From: Kineothrix alysoides
GTDB lineage: Bacteria; Bacillota; Clostridia; Lachnospirales; Lachnospiraceae
Assembly: GCF_000732725.1 (NCBI RefSeq)
Contig: NZ_JPNB01000001.1
Location: 558,001 to 622,000, forward strand
Length of the DNA stretch: 64,000 nucleotides
Reading direction: 5' to 3'
In this document: one piece after another, positions 52,967 to 62,887 of the stretch
How positions within the stretch are numbered: the first letter of the stretch is position 1
Layout of the letters: every line of letters starts with the position of its first letter
The notes under the pieces: model-generated
Told to the model about the DNA's origin: nothing
Database searches by the model: none
What the model saw: the letters and a program-made list of their open reading frames with translations, nothing else
Position numbers and translations under genes: made by a program

Positions 52967-53045
52967 AGTCATATTCCTAGGTTTTAAACAAGTTAAAAAG
53001 AGCGACAGTATTACCGCCTTTAGAAAAGACTATGTAGAAATGGTA
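52967..53045. other. Scar between exporter gene A and IS110
   Basis: 79 bp of AT-rich sequence, including ATGGTATCAGGC that resembles the IS-end repeat near 5166. Probably the edge of the IS110 insertion. Confidence 0.35.
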
Positions 53046-53936
53046 TCAGGCTATCGCAGGAGGCGGAATGGTATGCCCTTCCCTTTCTAATCTTTTTCCC
53101 GGCACTCTCATTATTCTGAGGGGTAGCCCGGCCCAAGAGCATAGATGCTTAGCAGATTTAAAAACCGTCATATCAGCTCCATTTTCGGCGATGATGTAGC
53201 TGGCAGATTTTGTGGTAAAACCAGGGACATCAGAGGCAAGTTTTATTAGCTCAGTATAATAAGGCTGAGATAATCCGGAGATGCTCTCATCAAGTTTAGA
53301 AACAATGTGAGAGATATAATTCACATGTTCTCGGCAGAGTTTCATTTTTAAAGACTGGTCATTGGAAATCTCATAGCCTAAGATGGAAGCAATAACATCA
53401 TCCGCTTTGTTCTTTGCACTGCGTAGTAAAAGAGATTTACAGTGTTCAGGATTGAAGGAGTCTGTGGAGAGAAGATAGTCAATATACTCGACGCAGAGCT
53501 GCCTAAAGAATCCGTAAGAACAGAAGCTAAAGAAATGTTAGAGATAGTAAGGGAGTTCTGAAGTCTCATTTTCTCGCTGGAACGGTCATTAACAAGTTTT
53601 GAACGATAGCGGAACAATCCACATGGCATCCTTATCATCAGTTTTCTGACCTTTGATTGCACGAATATATTTGGGGTTGGCAACTACCACATGAATATGT
53701 TCTTCAAGGACATTGAAGATAGGAATCCAATACTTGCCGGTTGAGTCCATGCAGACATCGGTGCAACGACTCCGTAGGAGCCAGTCGCGATAAGATTTAA
53801 GATTAGAATTAAAGGTGCTAAAGCGTTTCTTTTTGTAAGAAGTAACACCTTTAAAATCAGTAGTGGCAATACGGACGACAATGATTTTTTTGTGAACGTC
53901 CATACCGGCACAATTACGATGAACGATACGTAACAT
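53046..53936 (-). pseudogene. IS110-family transposase, frameshifted
   Basis: The N-terminal part (53936 downward) reads HRNCAGMDVHKKIIVVRIA and KTDDKDA, the DEDD RuvC-like catalytic region of IS110. The C-terminal part (53345-53046) has LASDVPGFTTKSASYIIAENGADM and FKSAKHLCSWAGL, the transposase_20 domain with its conserved Ser region. The two lie in different frames with an out-of-frame central part (53683-53378). At least two frameshifts make it inactive. Confidence 0.82.
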
Positions 53937-53939
53937 AAA

Positions 53940-54240
53940 AGCCTCCTTTCAAAAGAAGCAGGCATTGACTGGTTTCCCAGCATAATAAAACGCAAGGCTT
54001 TGCTAAAACAAAGATTAGCGACGTGTTTAAAACACACTGATTTGTGCTTGAAAAGGAAACCGGCACATGTTAGTGTGCGGACTTGAGACCGACCGGATGG
54101 AGGGTGAATATTCGACTCTCCCTCCCGTGTTCTGTAGTGTACCTGCTGGGGTAATTATACAAGAAAGGAATTTGCTGTAAAAGTCAGCAACACACTTCAT
54201 TCGTATTTGTGTTGCCGCAAAGCGGCAAAATGTTAGTTAG
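53940..54240. mobile_element. Left-end sequence of the IS110 element
   Basis: The non-coding flank upstream of the transposase. It shares several blocks with the sequence at 54590-54825: TTTGTGCTTGAA, CCTCCCGTG-TGTAG and the Cys-codon-free GCAAAGCGGC stretch. This shows that two related IS110 elements lie in tandem. Confidence 0.5.
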
Positions 54241-54560
54241 TGTGAAAGAAAAGTAGGGGACAGCCAAAGTTGGCACTCTTTAACAAGCTGCCGTAAGGGC
54301 AACTTCTTAGATTGTTTGATAGTCTTTTCCTTCTGCTTTTCAACTAAGGTAACAGGCATATCAAGTTTGTAGAGATTGCTTGGATTCCATATTTCACCAG
54401 TAGAAAGCATCTGGTAGATAGCTGTGAGAATCTTCGGGCGATTGTAATAGTGGCTCTTTTTTTACCACAGCGTTTTGAGATGGATTCAAATTTTTTTGTA
54501 GTAAGGCGAAGTGCTGGATTTAACGGCTACATGGGCACATTGAACTTTCATAGTCATGCT
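54241..54560 (-). pseudogene. Second, internally deleted IS110 transposase
   Basis: On the minus strand a short start (MKVQCAHVAVKSSTSP) is followed in another frame by SKRCGKKRATITIARR, ILTAIYQMLSTGEIWNPSNLY. This matches the C-terminal end of IS110 transposases, where such KKRAIIAIAR-type stretches occur. Most of the middle is missing. It is a separate copy from the one at 53046-53936. Confidence 0.6.
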
Positions 54561-54837
54561 CCTTTCGTAATAAAGTAAGAAGCCATTGACTGATCTGCCA
54601 CACAATTAACCAAGGTGTTAAAATTCTTAGTGTACGGTCTTATAGAGCCACTTATTTGTGCTTGAATAGGCAGAACTTACACTGATTTATATGCTGTCTA
54701 AAACGAGAAAGAATTTACAACTCCTCCTCCCGTGCTTTGTAGCATAGCTTCTAAAGCAATTATTTTACGGAAGTTAAGGAAAGTGAATACTTTCGTCACT
54801 ATTTGTACCGCCATAAAGCAGCGGAATGGAGATTAAT

Positions 54838-56577
54838 ATGAAGTCGAAAAAACGTCAGGCTGTGCGTCCAGTTATATATAAACGACTGATACCGTTGATG
54901 CCAAATAAACAGTATCTATCTGGACTGTTGGGCATAAAAGCAGGATTGCTTGTTACCGGTGCAATTACTCCTGTTTTTTATAAGCTGTTTGTTGATCAAG
55001 TGCTCATCAATAAAGAAATCATACTCATCTTCCCGGTGGTGACCGGTTATGTTGCTATGTTTGTCATCGATACAGGATTATTATTAGCACAGCGTGTAGT
55101 TACTAATAAATGTTTTCAACTTTTTTGTGCGCGTCTTCGCATAAATATATTGAAGATGTATGCGGCCATGCCTGCAAAAGAGTATGAGGCTTTCGACGTG
55201 GGAGATTTGAACACGAGGATGCAATCCGATATTAGCGCCTGTCAGGATTTCTTTGGTAATCAAATCGTTGGATATCTATATCATTGGGGTATTATGATTG
55301 TATATGGAGTAGTTCTTCTCTTTATCTCATGGCCATTAGCGCTATTCGGATTTGCTATGATACCGTTCTCTTTTCTGCTCACAAAAACCCTCAAGAAAAA
55401 AGGAGGAGAGATTTCAGAACAGTATCGTAATAGGTATGGTCAATATGAAGGGTTTGTTCATACATCATTACAGAGTTGGCGGGAAGTAAAAGCACTGAAT
55501 AATGAAAGACAGGAGAGCGATAAGTTTTCGGCACATTGGGATGTGCTTTCGCCTCTATTTGTTAAACGACAGATATTTTGGTTTCTTAATCGAGGGGTTA
55601 TAGCTTTTAAGGATTTGTTCATAACCCGCATGAATATCTATTTCCTCGGTGGATTGCTTATTTTGGGCGAGCATTTAAGTGTGGGCGGACTTCTTGTCTT
55701 TATGCTTTACTATGAAACTCTTTTTGCAAGCGTAAGTGCGATAATAGATTTCGATATATCTCTAGCAACCCAAAAACCATCTATTGACCGTGTATTAGAA
55801 ATACTGAGACCGAGGAACGATAATGTTACTGCACGGACAAAAAAACTACAGGGCTTCCACGACATTTTTATATTAAAGAATGTTTCTTTTTCATATAATG
55901 AGATTATCAAAGTATTACATAACATCAATCTGTCTATAAAAGCTGGAGAACGCATTGCGGTGGTAGGAAAAAGCGGTAGCGGTAAAACTACGTTGGCAAA
56001 GCTGATCATGAATATATATGAACCAATAGACGGTGAAGTAACAGTAAATGGTATATTATTAAACACCCTTGAAAAGCAATCATTACATCGAATTATAGGA
56101 AATGTGGCGCAGGAGCCTTTTCTGTTTAATCTTACCATCCGCGATAATTTGTTAATGGTTGATAGTAAAGCTGATGACCGGAGGCTTGATGAGGCATGTC
56201 GAATGGCGCAGATTTATGATTTTATCCATTCGCTTCCTGATAAATATGATACTATAATTGGTGAACGCGGGATAAAGCTTTCGGTAGGGCAAAAACAACG
56301 GCTGGCTATTGCACGGGCTGGACTCGCCGACACTCCTTTTTTGATTTTTGATGAAGCCACAAGCGCTCTTGATTATGAAACCGAAGAATTGGTTCAAAAA
56401 GCGTTGGATGCTTATTCGCGCGGGAGGACAGTAATTTCGATTGCACATAGATTATCTGCTGTAAAATCCTGTAATCGAGTCATTGTATTGGATAATGGAC
56501 ATATTGTAGGTGATGATTCGCACGAGAATTTAAGTAAGGAGTGTGAGGTATATCAAACGTTATTTTTAAATCAGTAA
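54838..56577 (+). CDS. ABC exporter half-transporter B with altered signature
   Basis: 579 aa. Six membrane helices precede an ATPase with Walker A GKSGSGKTT, Walker B FLIFDEATSALD and the H-loop AHRLSA. The signature reads KLSVGQKQRLAIARA, with Val in place of the first Gly of LSGGQ. One altered signature is common in heterodimeric exporters with a degenerate ATP site, so A and B probably form one transporter. ATG 54838 follows GGAG. The gene lies directly after the IS110 remnants. Confidence 0.87.
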   Translation: MKSKKRQAVRPVIYKRLIPLMPNKQYLSGLLGIKAGLLVTGAITPVFYKLFVDQVLINKEIILIFPVVTGYVAMFVIDTGLLLAQRVVTNKCFQLFCARLRINILKMYAAMPAKEYEAFDVGDLNTRMQSDISACQDFFGNQIVGYLYHWGIMIVYGVVLLFISWPLALFGFAMIPFSFLLTKTLKKKGGEISEQYRNRYGQYEGFVHTSLQSWREVKALNNERQESDKFSAHWDVLSPLFVKRQIFWFLNRGVIAFKDLFITRMNIYFLGGLLILGEHLSVGGLLVFMLYYETLFASVSAIIDFDISLATQKPSIDRVLEILRPRNDNVTARTKKLQGFHDIFILKNVSFSYNEIIKVLHNINLSIKAGERIAVVGKSGSGKTTLAKLIMNIYEPIDGEVTVNGILLNTLEKQSLHRIIGNVAQEPFLFNLTIRDNLLMVDSKADDRRLDEACRMAQIYDFIHSLPDKYDTIIGERGIKLSVGQKQRLAIARAGLADTPFLIFDEATSALDYETEELVQKALDAYSRGRTVISIAHRLSAVKSCNRVIVLDNGHIVGDDSHENLSKECEVYQTLFLNQ

Positions 56578-56718
56578 AAAGACATGGTGATTGTTGTTTA
56601 ACAACTTAATCTATCATAAACGAGTAAGTGGCTGTTTATTTTACAATAAATGAATATCCCTATTATGCGAGTGTGGAGTTTCATAATTTTTAATTTTATA
56701 TTACGGAGGAGTTGCTTT

Positions 56719-56964
56719 ATGGATACACTTTTTAAGATAGTTTTTGAAATTTCAGAAGAAAAAAATTATCAAATTACTGAGGAAACTGATTTAATAACCG
56801 ATTATGGGTTTGATTCTTTAAAATTTATACTATTAATTTCTGAAATTGAAGAAAAGTATGAAATAGAGTTTGATATTGATGATATAGATATAGAGAAGCT
56901 TAGATCAATGAGCTTATTAACACAATTAGTAAATAAAAAAATTGGTGAAAAAGATAATGTATAG
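56719..56964 (+). CDS. Discrete acyl carrier protein 3
   Basis: 81 aa. The attachment site is DYGFDSLKFILLISEIEEKYEIEFD with Ser 33. GGAGGAG precedes ATG 56719; the frame upstream to 56650 has no homology. It overlaps the following BtrH-like gene by 8 bp, so carrier and transferase are translated together. Confidence 0.88.
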   Translation: MDTLFKIVFEISEEKNYQITEETDLITDYGFDSLKFILLISEIEEKYEIEFDIDDIDIEKLRSMSLLTQLVNKKIGEKDNV

Positions 56965-57943
56965 CATAACTTCTCATTTGAATTGCCTTCAATTTTGTTT
57001 ATATAATATATGTAAAAAATATTATGTTGCTGATTATCTTATGTTTTGCAACAGCTGGTGTTTTTCACACGATAACACTAAGAATATATCCCAATCACTA
57101 TCAATTCCTTTAAGGGATTATGAAAATGTATATTTAAAAGAATATCAAGGACTGTCTACAGAAATAATTTCTTTTGATTCTTCTAAAATGGAATCCGTTA
57201 TACAATTAGTATCGAATAAAGATTCTGTGGAAATTGATGTAATTATTCATATTGATTCTTTTGAATGTCCGTGGCATAAAGGCTATCGGAAATTAAGTAT
57301 ACCACATTTTATTCAGGTTAAAGATATAAACTATAAACAAAAAAAAATCATATGTGATGATCCTTACTTTAATATGTTTCAAATAGAATTGCCATTTGAA
57401 TATTTTCTATCAGGTTGTAAAACAATCCGTGTTCTTCGGCACAATCCTACTGATAGCAAAATTAGCTCTGATGTTATTTTGAATCATATCAAGGAAAGAA
57501 CCAATATAAAGCAAATAACTGAAGATATTGTTTCTTTTGCCCAGAGATTATCAGAAGTAAAAACAACCTATGAATTATTTGATTATAGAGATGATGTTTT
57601 CTTTTGCTCTAACGTAAGAAATTTAAAATTTATTGCCGACAGTCGATATGGGTTAAGCTATTTATTTAATAACTTGAGTATGCTTAATGATGACAATAAA
57701 AAAAATTTGGTTAGTTTAGCAGATCAAATGAATATCTGTGGTTTATTATACGAAAAAATAAATAATTATTATATGAAATTATATTATAGAAATTCAGGTT
57801 TTCGGGTAAAACTTCAGTCAATACAAAATAAGTTTATTGAGATAGCTGATATTGAAAATATGATTTATAATCAATTAAGCCAGTTGGAGAAAAAACATGA
57901 CTCTTCAAGCAATGTTATACAAATCATATCAAAACAACAATGA
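56957..57943 (+). CDS. BtrH-like acyltransferase 3
   Basis: 328 aa. The N-terminal part shows SHLNCLQFCLYNI (C10), SFECPWHKGYRKLSIPHFIQVKD (H117) and IICDDPYF (D135). It shares the spaced C...CPW...H...DPY pattern with the protein at 41166. It probably takes an aminoacyl group from ACP 3, loaded by the adenylation enzyme encoded next, and passes it to an amine. It overlaps both neighbours (8 and 47 bp), marking a tight three-gene unit. Confidence 0.7.
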   Translation: MYSITSHLNCLQFCLYNICKKYYVADYLMFCNSWCFSHDNTKNISQSLSIPLRDYENVYLKEYQGLSTEIISFDSSKMESVIQLVSNKDSVEIDVIIHIDSFECPWHKGYRKLSIPHFIQVKDINYKQKKIICDDPYFNMFQIELPFEYFLSGCKTIRVLRHNPTDSKISSDVILNHIKERTNIKQITEDIVSFAQRLSEVKTTYELFDYRDDVFFCSNVRNLKFIADSRYGLSYLFNNLSMLNDDNKKNLVSLADQMNICGLLYEKINNYYMKLYYRNSGFRVKLQSIQNKFIEIADIENMIYNQLSQLEKKHDSSSNVIQIISKQQ

Positions 57944-59390
57944 TAAAGATGCAATCATTACTGACGAAAATTTGATAAGCTATAATGAACTTTTTAAAAA
58001 AGCTTATTTGATTAGTTCCTATATTTCGAAAGCTATGAATTTTAAAAAAAAAATTATTCCGCTATTATTTACTTCATCGGAATATTATATATACGGAATA
58101 TTAGGAATATTGTATTCTAAGAATATTTTTATGCCTTTAGATATTACACATCCTATAGATAAATTACGAGATTGTCTTACATCATTAGAATGTGACTTTT
58201 TGATAGTTGACAAAAAAGTATCGCCTCATATTATTGATGCAATAAAAGAAATAAATATACAATTCATATTTATAGAAGATATACTCTCAAATAGGGAACC
58301 AGCATCTATAGTTTATAATCTTCAAGATTATAAAGAAGAGGATGATATATATATATATTTTACATCTGGTTCAACAGGTAAACCTAAAGCAATTTTAGGT
58401 GTGAACAGAAGTTTGCTTCATTTTGTTAAGTGGGAAATAAATGAGTTTAATGTAAACAATACGGATACATTTGCACAAATGACATCCCCTGCATTTGACC
58501 CATATTTAAGAGATGTTTTTACTCCTTTATGTTCTGGTGCTAAAATACAATTGGTAAATAGAAATATTATTTTAGTTCCAAGGCTGTTTGGTAAATTTTT
58601 GCATAACTCCCAAATTACTTATTTGCATACTACGCCTTCTATACTGAGAAGTTTAATGAATTTTACCTTTAATAAAGATTATTTTGAAAAACTAAGGTAC
58701 ATGTTAATTGCTGGCGAAGTATTGCCGCCGGATATTGTAAAAGCTTGGTATTCTAATTATGGCAATCATACAATATTAGTAAATCTATACGGCCCTACGG
58801 AAACTACGTTAGCAAAAGTATTTGCACGTATTCCAGATAATTTTTCAGATGAAATTGTTCCGGTAGGTAAACCAATCAACGATACTAATATTTATGTTAT
58901 GAATGATGGTGCTGATACTTTTACTAAATATAACAAAGAGGATGTTGGGGAGATATATATTGAAACAGAGTATATGACACATGGATATTATAATGACAGT
59001 AATCATACATCTTTTAAAACTAATAATCAAAAAAAATGCTATGCAACTGGTGATTTGGGATATATAAAAGGAGGAAATTTATATTTAGTTGGCAGAAAAG
59101 ATGAACAAAAAAAAATTGGCGGGGTTCGAGTAGATTTGAACGAAATTAAGAGTTTTATACTCAAATATAAAGAACATAAAATTGAAGATTGTATTGTTTT
59201 ATATGAAAGTAATCTACTGATATCTTTTTATATTGCTTCTAATACAATAGATTTAAAGGATATAAGGAAATTTTTAGAAACTCGGTTATTGCCTATTCAT
59301 ATTCCACATAGATTTATAAAGGTTAATCAATTTCCAATGTCCATAAATGGAAAATTAGACAAGAAAAAGTTAATAGAGGAAATGCTATGA
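57897..59390 (+). CDS. Stand-alone NRPS-type adenylation enzyme (ligase 3)
   Basis: 497 aa. Core motifs are all present: A3 YFTSGSTGKPK (~152), A4 SPAFDPYLRDV, A5 NLYGPTETT, A7 YATGDLGY, A8 GRKDEQKKIGGVRVDLNEI and A10 SINGKLDKKKL. The Asp in AFDPYLRD matches Asp235 of GrsA, which binds the alpha-amino group, so an amino acid is the likely substrate. It should load ACP 3. It ends the run of biosynthetic genes. Confidence 0.87.
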   Translation: MTLQAMLYKSYQNNNDKDAIITDENLISYNELFKKAYLISSYISKAMNFKKKIIPLLFTSSEYYIYGILGILYSKNIFMPLDITHPIDKLRDCLTSLECDFLIVDKKVSPHIIDAIKEINIQFIFIEDILSNREPASIVYNLQDYKEEDDIYIYFTSGSTGKPKAILGVNRSLLHFVKWEINEFNVNNTDTFAQMTSPAFDPYLRDVFTPLCSGAKIQLVNRNIILVPRLFGKFLHNSQITYLHTTPSILRSLMNFTFNKDYFEKLRYMLIAGEVLPPDIVKAWYSNYGNHTILVNLYGPTETTLAKVFARIPDNFSDEIVPVGKPINDTNIYVMNDGADTFTKYNKEDVGEIYIETEYMTHGYYNDSNHTSFKTNNQKKCYATGDLGYIKGGNLYLVGRKDEQKKIGGVRVDLNEIKSFILKYKEHKIEDCIVLYESNLLISFYIASNTIDLKDIRKFLETRLLPIHIPHRFIKVNQFPMSINGKLDKKKLIEEML

Positions 59391-59549
59391 TAAATTATAT
59401 ATAAGGATGCACCTACAACTACTAGCTTGGGGTTAATTTTGTTAATTATACTTTCAAATTCGAAATAATTTATATCTAAATTTTCATCCAGAGAAAAATA
59501 AAAAACTAACTGTTAAAAGTCAAGCCTAAAAGTGATTATTTTTGAATGA
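59391..59549. other. Spacer after the last biosynthetic gene
   Basis: 160 bp of AT-rich sequence. No clear terminator or gene was seen before the IS fragment. Confidence 0.4.
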
Positions 59550-60290
59550 ATTTTCCGAAAAAAAGCAGGAGCAAAACATCTCGGCTATGTAGGAAACATA
59601 GTGGAGAGTGTTGGCACAAATGGAAGTCTTGTTGTGGATTATGCTTATGGGCAGAACGTCTACAGTGACAACCAGTTCCTAAATGATTATCTGGAGAAGC
59701 AGCCTGTTTATGGTAAAATGGTAACGCTTGTAGCAGATGGAGCATACAGCGGGGAAGCAGACGTAAAAGCTGCAGCAGCGTATCAAATAAAGCTTGTTAC
59801 AGCAAATTTCACCAGCAAGAAGCCGGCAGATATTTTTGCAGAGTTCCAATTCAGCGAAGATGGAACGGAATTACTGGAATGCATCGCTCAAAAACACCCG
59901 TATTATACGAGATATGACCCACCCAATAATCGTTGCGCCGCATATTTCAAAAGAGAAGACTGCGAGCGCTGCCCCTATGTGGAGCAATGCTGTCCCCGTA
60001 TCCAGGGAAACCAGGCGATAAGGGCGCTTTCCTGGAAAGCCGTGAACCGGGCAAAAATGCTCCGTTACATGAAAACAGAAGAATTTCGTGAACTGGCCCA
60101 TTTCCGAAACGGAGTTGAAGCAATTCCCACCCTGTTACGCAGAAGGTATGACGTTGACAAGATATCGGTGCATGGAGTAAAGCGAACCCGCCTGCATTTT
60201 GGGTTAAATATAGCGGCACTGAATTTCCAGAAGCTGTTGGACTATACAGACAGCTTAGAGTGGTATACGCCAAAAACAGAAGCAGCATAA
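59550..60290 (+). pseudogene. IS1182-type transposase, C-terminal fragment
   Basis: The in-frame reading from 59550 lacks a start and the N-terminal half. What remains is the DDE region (VTLVADGAYSGEADV), a Cys knuckle (CERCPYVEQCCP) and the ending HFRNGVEAIPTLLRRRYDVDKISVHG, typical of IS1182-family transposases. It is cut at the 5' end. GC is higher than the neighbouring cluster. Confidence 0.82.
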
Positions 60291-60419
60291 ATAAGACGAA
60301 AACACTTCCGGATTTATTCCTTCCTATCCAGTTTCTTTCTTCGCAAAAGTCAAATCGTGTTAAATTTTCAAGGTACAAACTAAAAATCAGGCTGTTTTAA
60401 TATGCCTTTTGACACCCTA

Positions 60420-60700
60420 ATCTTTATCAGAAAGAAATAAATGCTAATAGAAAAAATGAAGTTTGGAATTGCAAACCATATATTGATAAAGCATTAAACT
60501 CATATGATTTGACAAAAATTGAAGACGTACAAAATATTTTGGATATTGTTGACCAAGCTTTTAACGGAAGAATATTTCAAAAGTTTCTTGAAACTCTATT
60601 TGAAAAACTAGCAGAAGGTCATGCGGAAGGAAAAATAGTTGGATATACATATGTATATGAGAATTATAGAAATTATCTTCAAAAGGGATCTCTTTTCTAG
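60420..60700 (+). pseudogene. Unrecognised gene fragment
   Basis: A stopless frame upstream of and through a TTG at 60509 reads EVWNCKPYIDKALNSYDL, then VQNILDIVDQAFNGRIFQKFLETLFEKLAEGHAEGK, ending at 60700. It lacks a proper start. Composition looks like coding sequence. No family was recognised. Confidence 0.4.
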
Positions 60701-60759
60701 GAAATTTACGCCTGTTTGATATATAATAACGATATAAAAGGAAGAAAGGGGTGTCCATT

Positions 60760-60825
60760 ATGAAAGAAGTCCAGGGATACTACGATGGAAATACGGAACA
60801 GTGGAACAGGATATCCTGCCGATGA
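60760..60825 (+). pseudogene. Short broken frame with a good ribosome site
   Basis: GGAAGAAAGGGG precedes ATG 60760, and the frame (MKEVQGYYDGNTEQWN) closes after 21 codons. MKxVQGYYDG resembles the first strand of small antitoxin proteins, and a one-base shift would extend it a little, so it is probably a broken antitoxin. Tentative. Confidence 0.35.
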
Positions 60826-60917
60826 TTGTCCGGTTTGTATGACATATGGTATACTTTTTAAAGTAATTCAAAAAATGTGTGATCTATTTGCATAGAAACT
60901 ACATGGGGGAGAAGAAC

Positions 60918-61162
60918 ATGTTTTTATTTCAAAGGATTGAAGAAACCATGATGAGGTATACTGATGCCAGACATGCAGTAGGAGAATTTATTATTCAGGA
61001 GCAGGGAAATGCTTATAAGTATACCATAAGTGAAATTGCGGAACGTACCTACACATCAAAGGCGACAGTGGTCCGCTTTGCAAAGTCCATGGGGTATGAC
61101 GGCTGGAAAGAGTTTATGAAGGACTATATTGCAGAGGTGCATTATCAGAGCCTGGTACTATG
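60918..61162 (+). pseudogene. RpiR-type regulator, truncated by an IS3 element
   Basis: The N-terminal HTH_6 domain of RpiR regulators is clear: EFIIQEQGNAYKYTISEIAERTYTSKATVVRFAKSMGYDGWKEFMKDY. The SIS sugar-binding domain that should follow is missing because the IS3 sequence begins near 61160, after which the frame continues only ~15 codons. ATG 60918 follows GGGGGAGAAG. Confidence 0.8.
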
Positions 61163-61790
61163 TCAAGAAAAAGTACAAGTTAAACGTGAACTTTTTTCAT
61201 AGCCTTTAAAATTATCCAACTTTAATTCGATTTTCTTTAATTCCTGCCAAAACTTTTTTTCATATTTATCCGGTGAGAGATAGTCGCAATGACTATGTAT
61301 TCTAACAGTATTATAGAATGTTTCTATATACTGAAATACAAGCCGGTAGGCATGGTCATAATCTAATATTTTAAAGCGGTTAATCCATTCTCTCTTTATC
61401 AGTGCATGAAAGGATTCTATGCAAGCATTATCCCATGGATATGCTTTCTTTGAGTAGCTACGTTGCATTTCTGCCGTTTCCTTGAAATAGTCACTACATA
61501 CGTACTGAACGCCTCTGTCGCTGTGTATTACTAAAGGATTATCTATATTCCGAACCCTTTTTGCCTTCTTAAGGGCTTCTATTACCCACTTTGATTCCAG
61601 TGTATCACTTAATACCCAGGAAATAATTTTTCTGGAATATAAGTCCATAATACTTGTCAAATAAACAAAGCCTTCAAAAGTCCATATATAGGTAATATCC
61701 GAGCACCAAACAGCATCCGGTTGCTCTGGATTAAATTGTTCTTCTAATATATTTTTCAACTGGTCACTAAAGTCAGATACAGCTAAGAAA
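61163..61790 (-). pseudogene. IS3-family OrfB (integrase) fragment
   Basis: 198+ aa with the rve catalytic Asp/Asp/Glu: VWCSDITYIW, VIHSDRGVQY and NACIESFHALIKRE. The N-terminal HTH_21 part (about 80 residues) is missing at the 61790 side, where the sequence runs directly into the secreted-protein pseudogene. The right end lies near 61160 and cuts the RpiR gene. No OrfA is present. Confidence 0.82.
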
Positions 61791-62595
61791 ATTAAATACG
61801 CAATAAGAACATCGATATTAGTAATCTCTTTGTTTTCATTATCATTAACAGCTTTCGCATCAAATGCTCCAAGTGCTCAAATAAAAGAAGAATACTATCA
61901 GGAGTATCTAACCATCGCAAGTGAAATTAGCGAAGAGGTAGGAATCTCAATGAGAGTAATACCGGCCAAGGAATTTCAGGATGATCAATGAATAACACCA
62001 GAAGAGTTCCGCGCATCAATAAGTGGAAATTGAATCTGATCCTGCAATTCAAAGACTAATTGCGTTTTGTAAGGCAACAGCAGCGTATAATGATTATCGT
62101 GAAAATTCAAATATGATAGCACGGCCGACAGGTCCTATGTATGAACTCGATGGTAGGATTTATCCTGTATATAGTGACACGTACATACTCGACAATTTTA
62201 CTCGTATAGGCATAGATATCTCGATTGATGAAGGACTAATAAACGCACGATTTAACATTGATACACATGGCAACCAATTATCTCATTACTGCAAAACGAT
62301 TGGTGAAGGTGGGCCTTTTCTTTTGGTTCCTGCCACAGGTAGGTGGGCATCTGATTTTGATAAATCTCTCCAAGAACATTGGGGAGGAGCTTCAATTCGA
62401 AATTGTACCGTAAGTCGTGAAGAATCTAATGGTGATGAAGTGCATACTTACTTTACTATTATGGAGAATAAAATAACATTAAAATATAATAAGTGTGAAT
62501 CATTATACATTAGTTGCATAGAAGACGTGCTAAGCAACTACATTTTTGATGCACGAATTGTTATGAATGGTTATAAGGGAATAATAAACGTGTGA
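61785..62595 (+). pseudogene. Secreted protein of unknown function, two frameshifts
   Basis: Frame 1 (61785-61991) has a signal peptide (SILVISLFSLSLTAFASNAP) without a start codon, and stops after EFQDDQ. A short piece ITPEEFRASISG follows in a shifted frame, and the rest (62023-62595, EIESDPAIQRLIAFC onward) is open for ~190 codons. Together these give one ~265-residue exported protein. The start was replaced by the IS3 fragment. No family was recognised. Confidence 0.6.
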
Positions 62596-62659
62596 TATTG
62601 TTGACACAAAGAGTAAGTGTGGCAGTGGTATAGTATATTGACAAATTAGGGGGACAAAA

Positions 62660-62887
62660 ATGGCTGAAAAATGGAAAGATAGGGATTTAGAATCAGGGCT
62701 TATCGTTTGGGGAAAAAATGGAGAAAATCAAAGTGATTTTTATGCGTGCTATGATGGAGATGGCAATGTACATTGTCATATGTATTATGACAAACGAACA
62801 GGAAGAAGAGAAGTTATTCATCGAGGCACATGTGCGGTTTGCCGTGACAAAAAAGGGTATCCTTTCGATAACAGAGACAAAAGATGA
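62660..62887 (+). CDS. Small hypothetical protein
   Basis: 75 aa. AGGGGGAC precedes ATG 62660 at good spacing. The sequence has GNVHCHMYYDKRTGRREVIHRGTCAVCRDKKGY, with three Cys and several His that could bind a metal. No known family. It follows the broken secreted protein by 64 bp. Confidence 0.5.
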   Translation: MAEKWKDRDLESGLIVWGKNGENQSDFYACYDGDGNVHCHMYYDKRTGRREVIHRGTCAVCRDKKGYPFDNRDKR

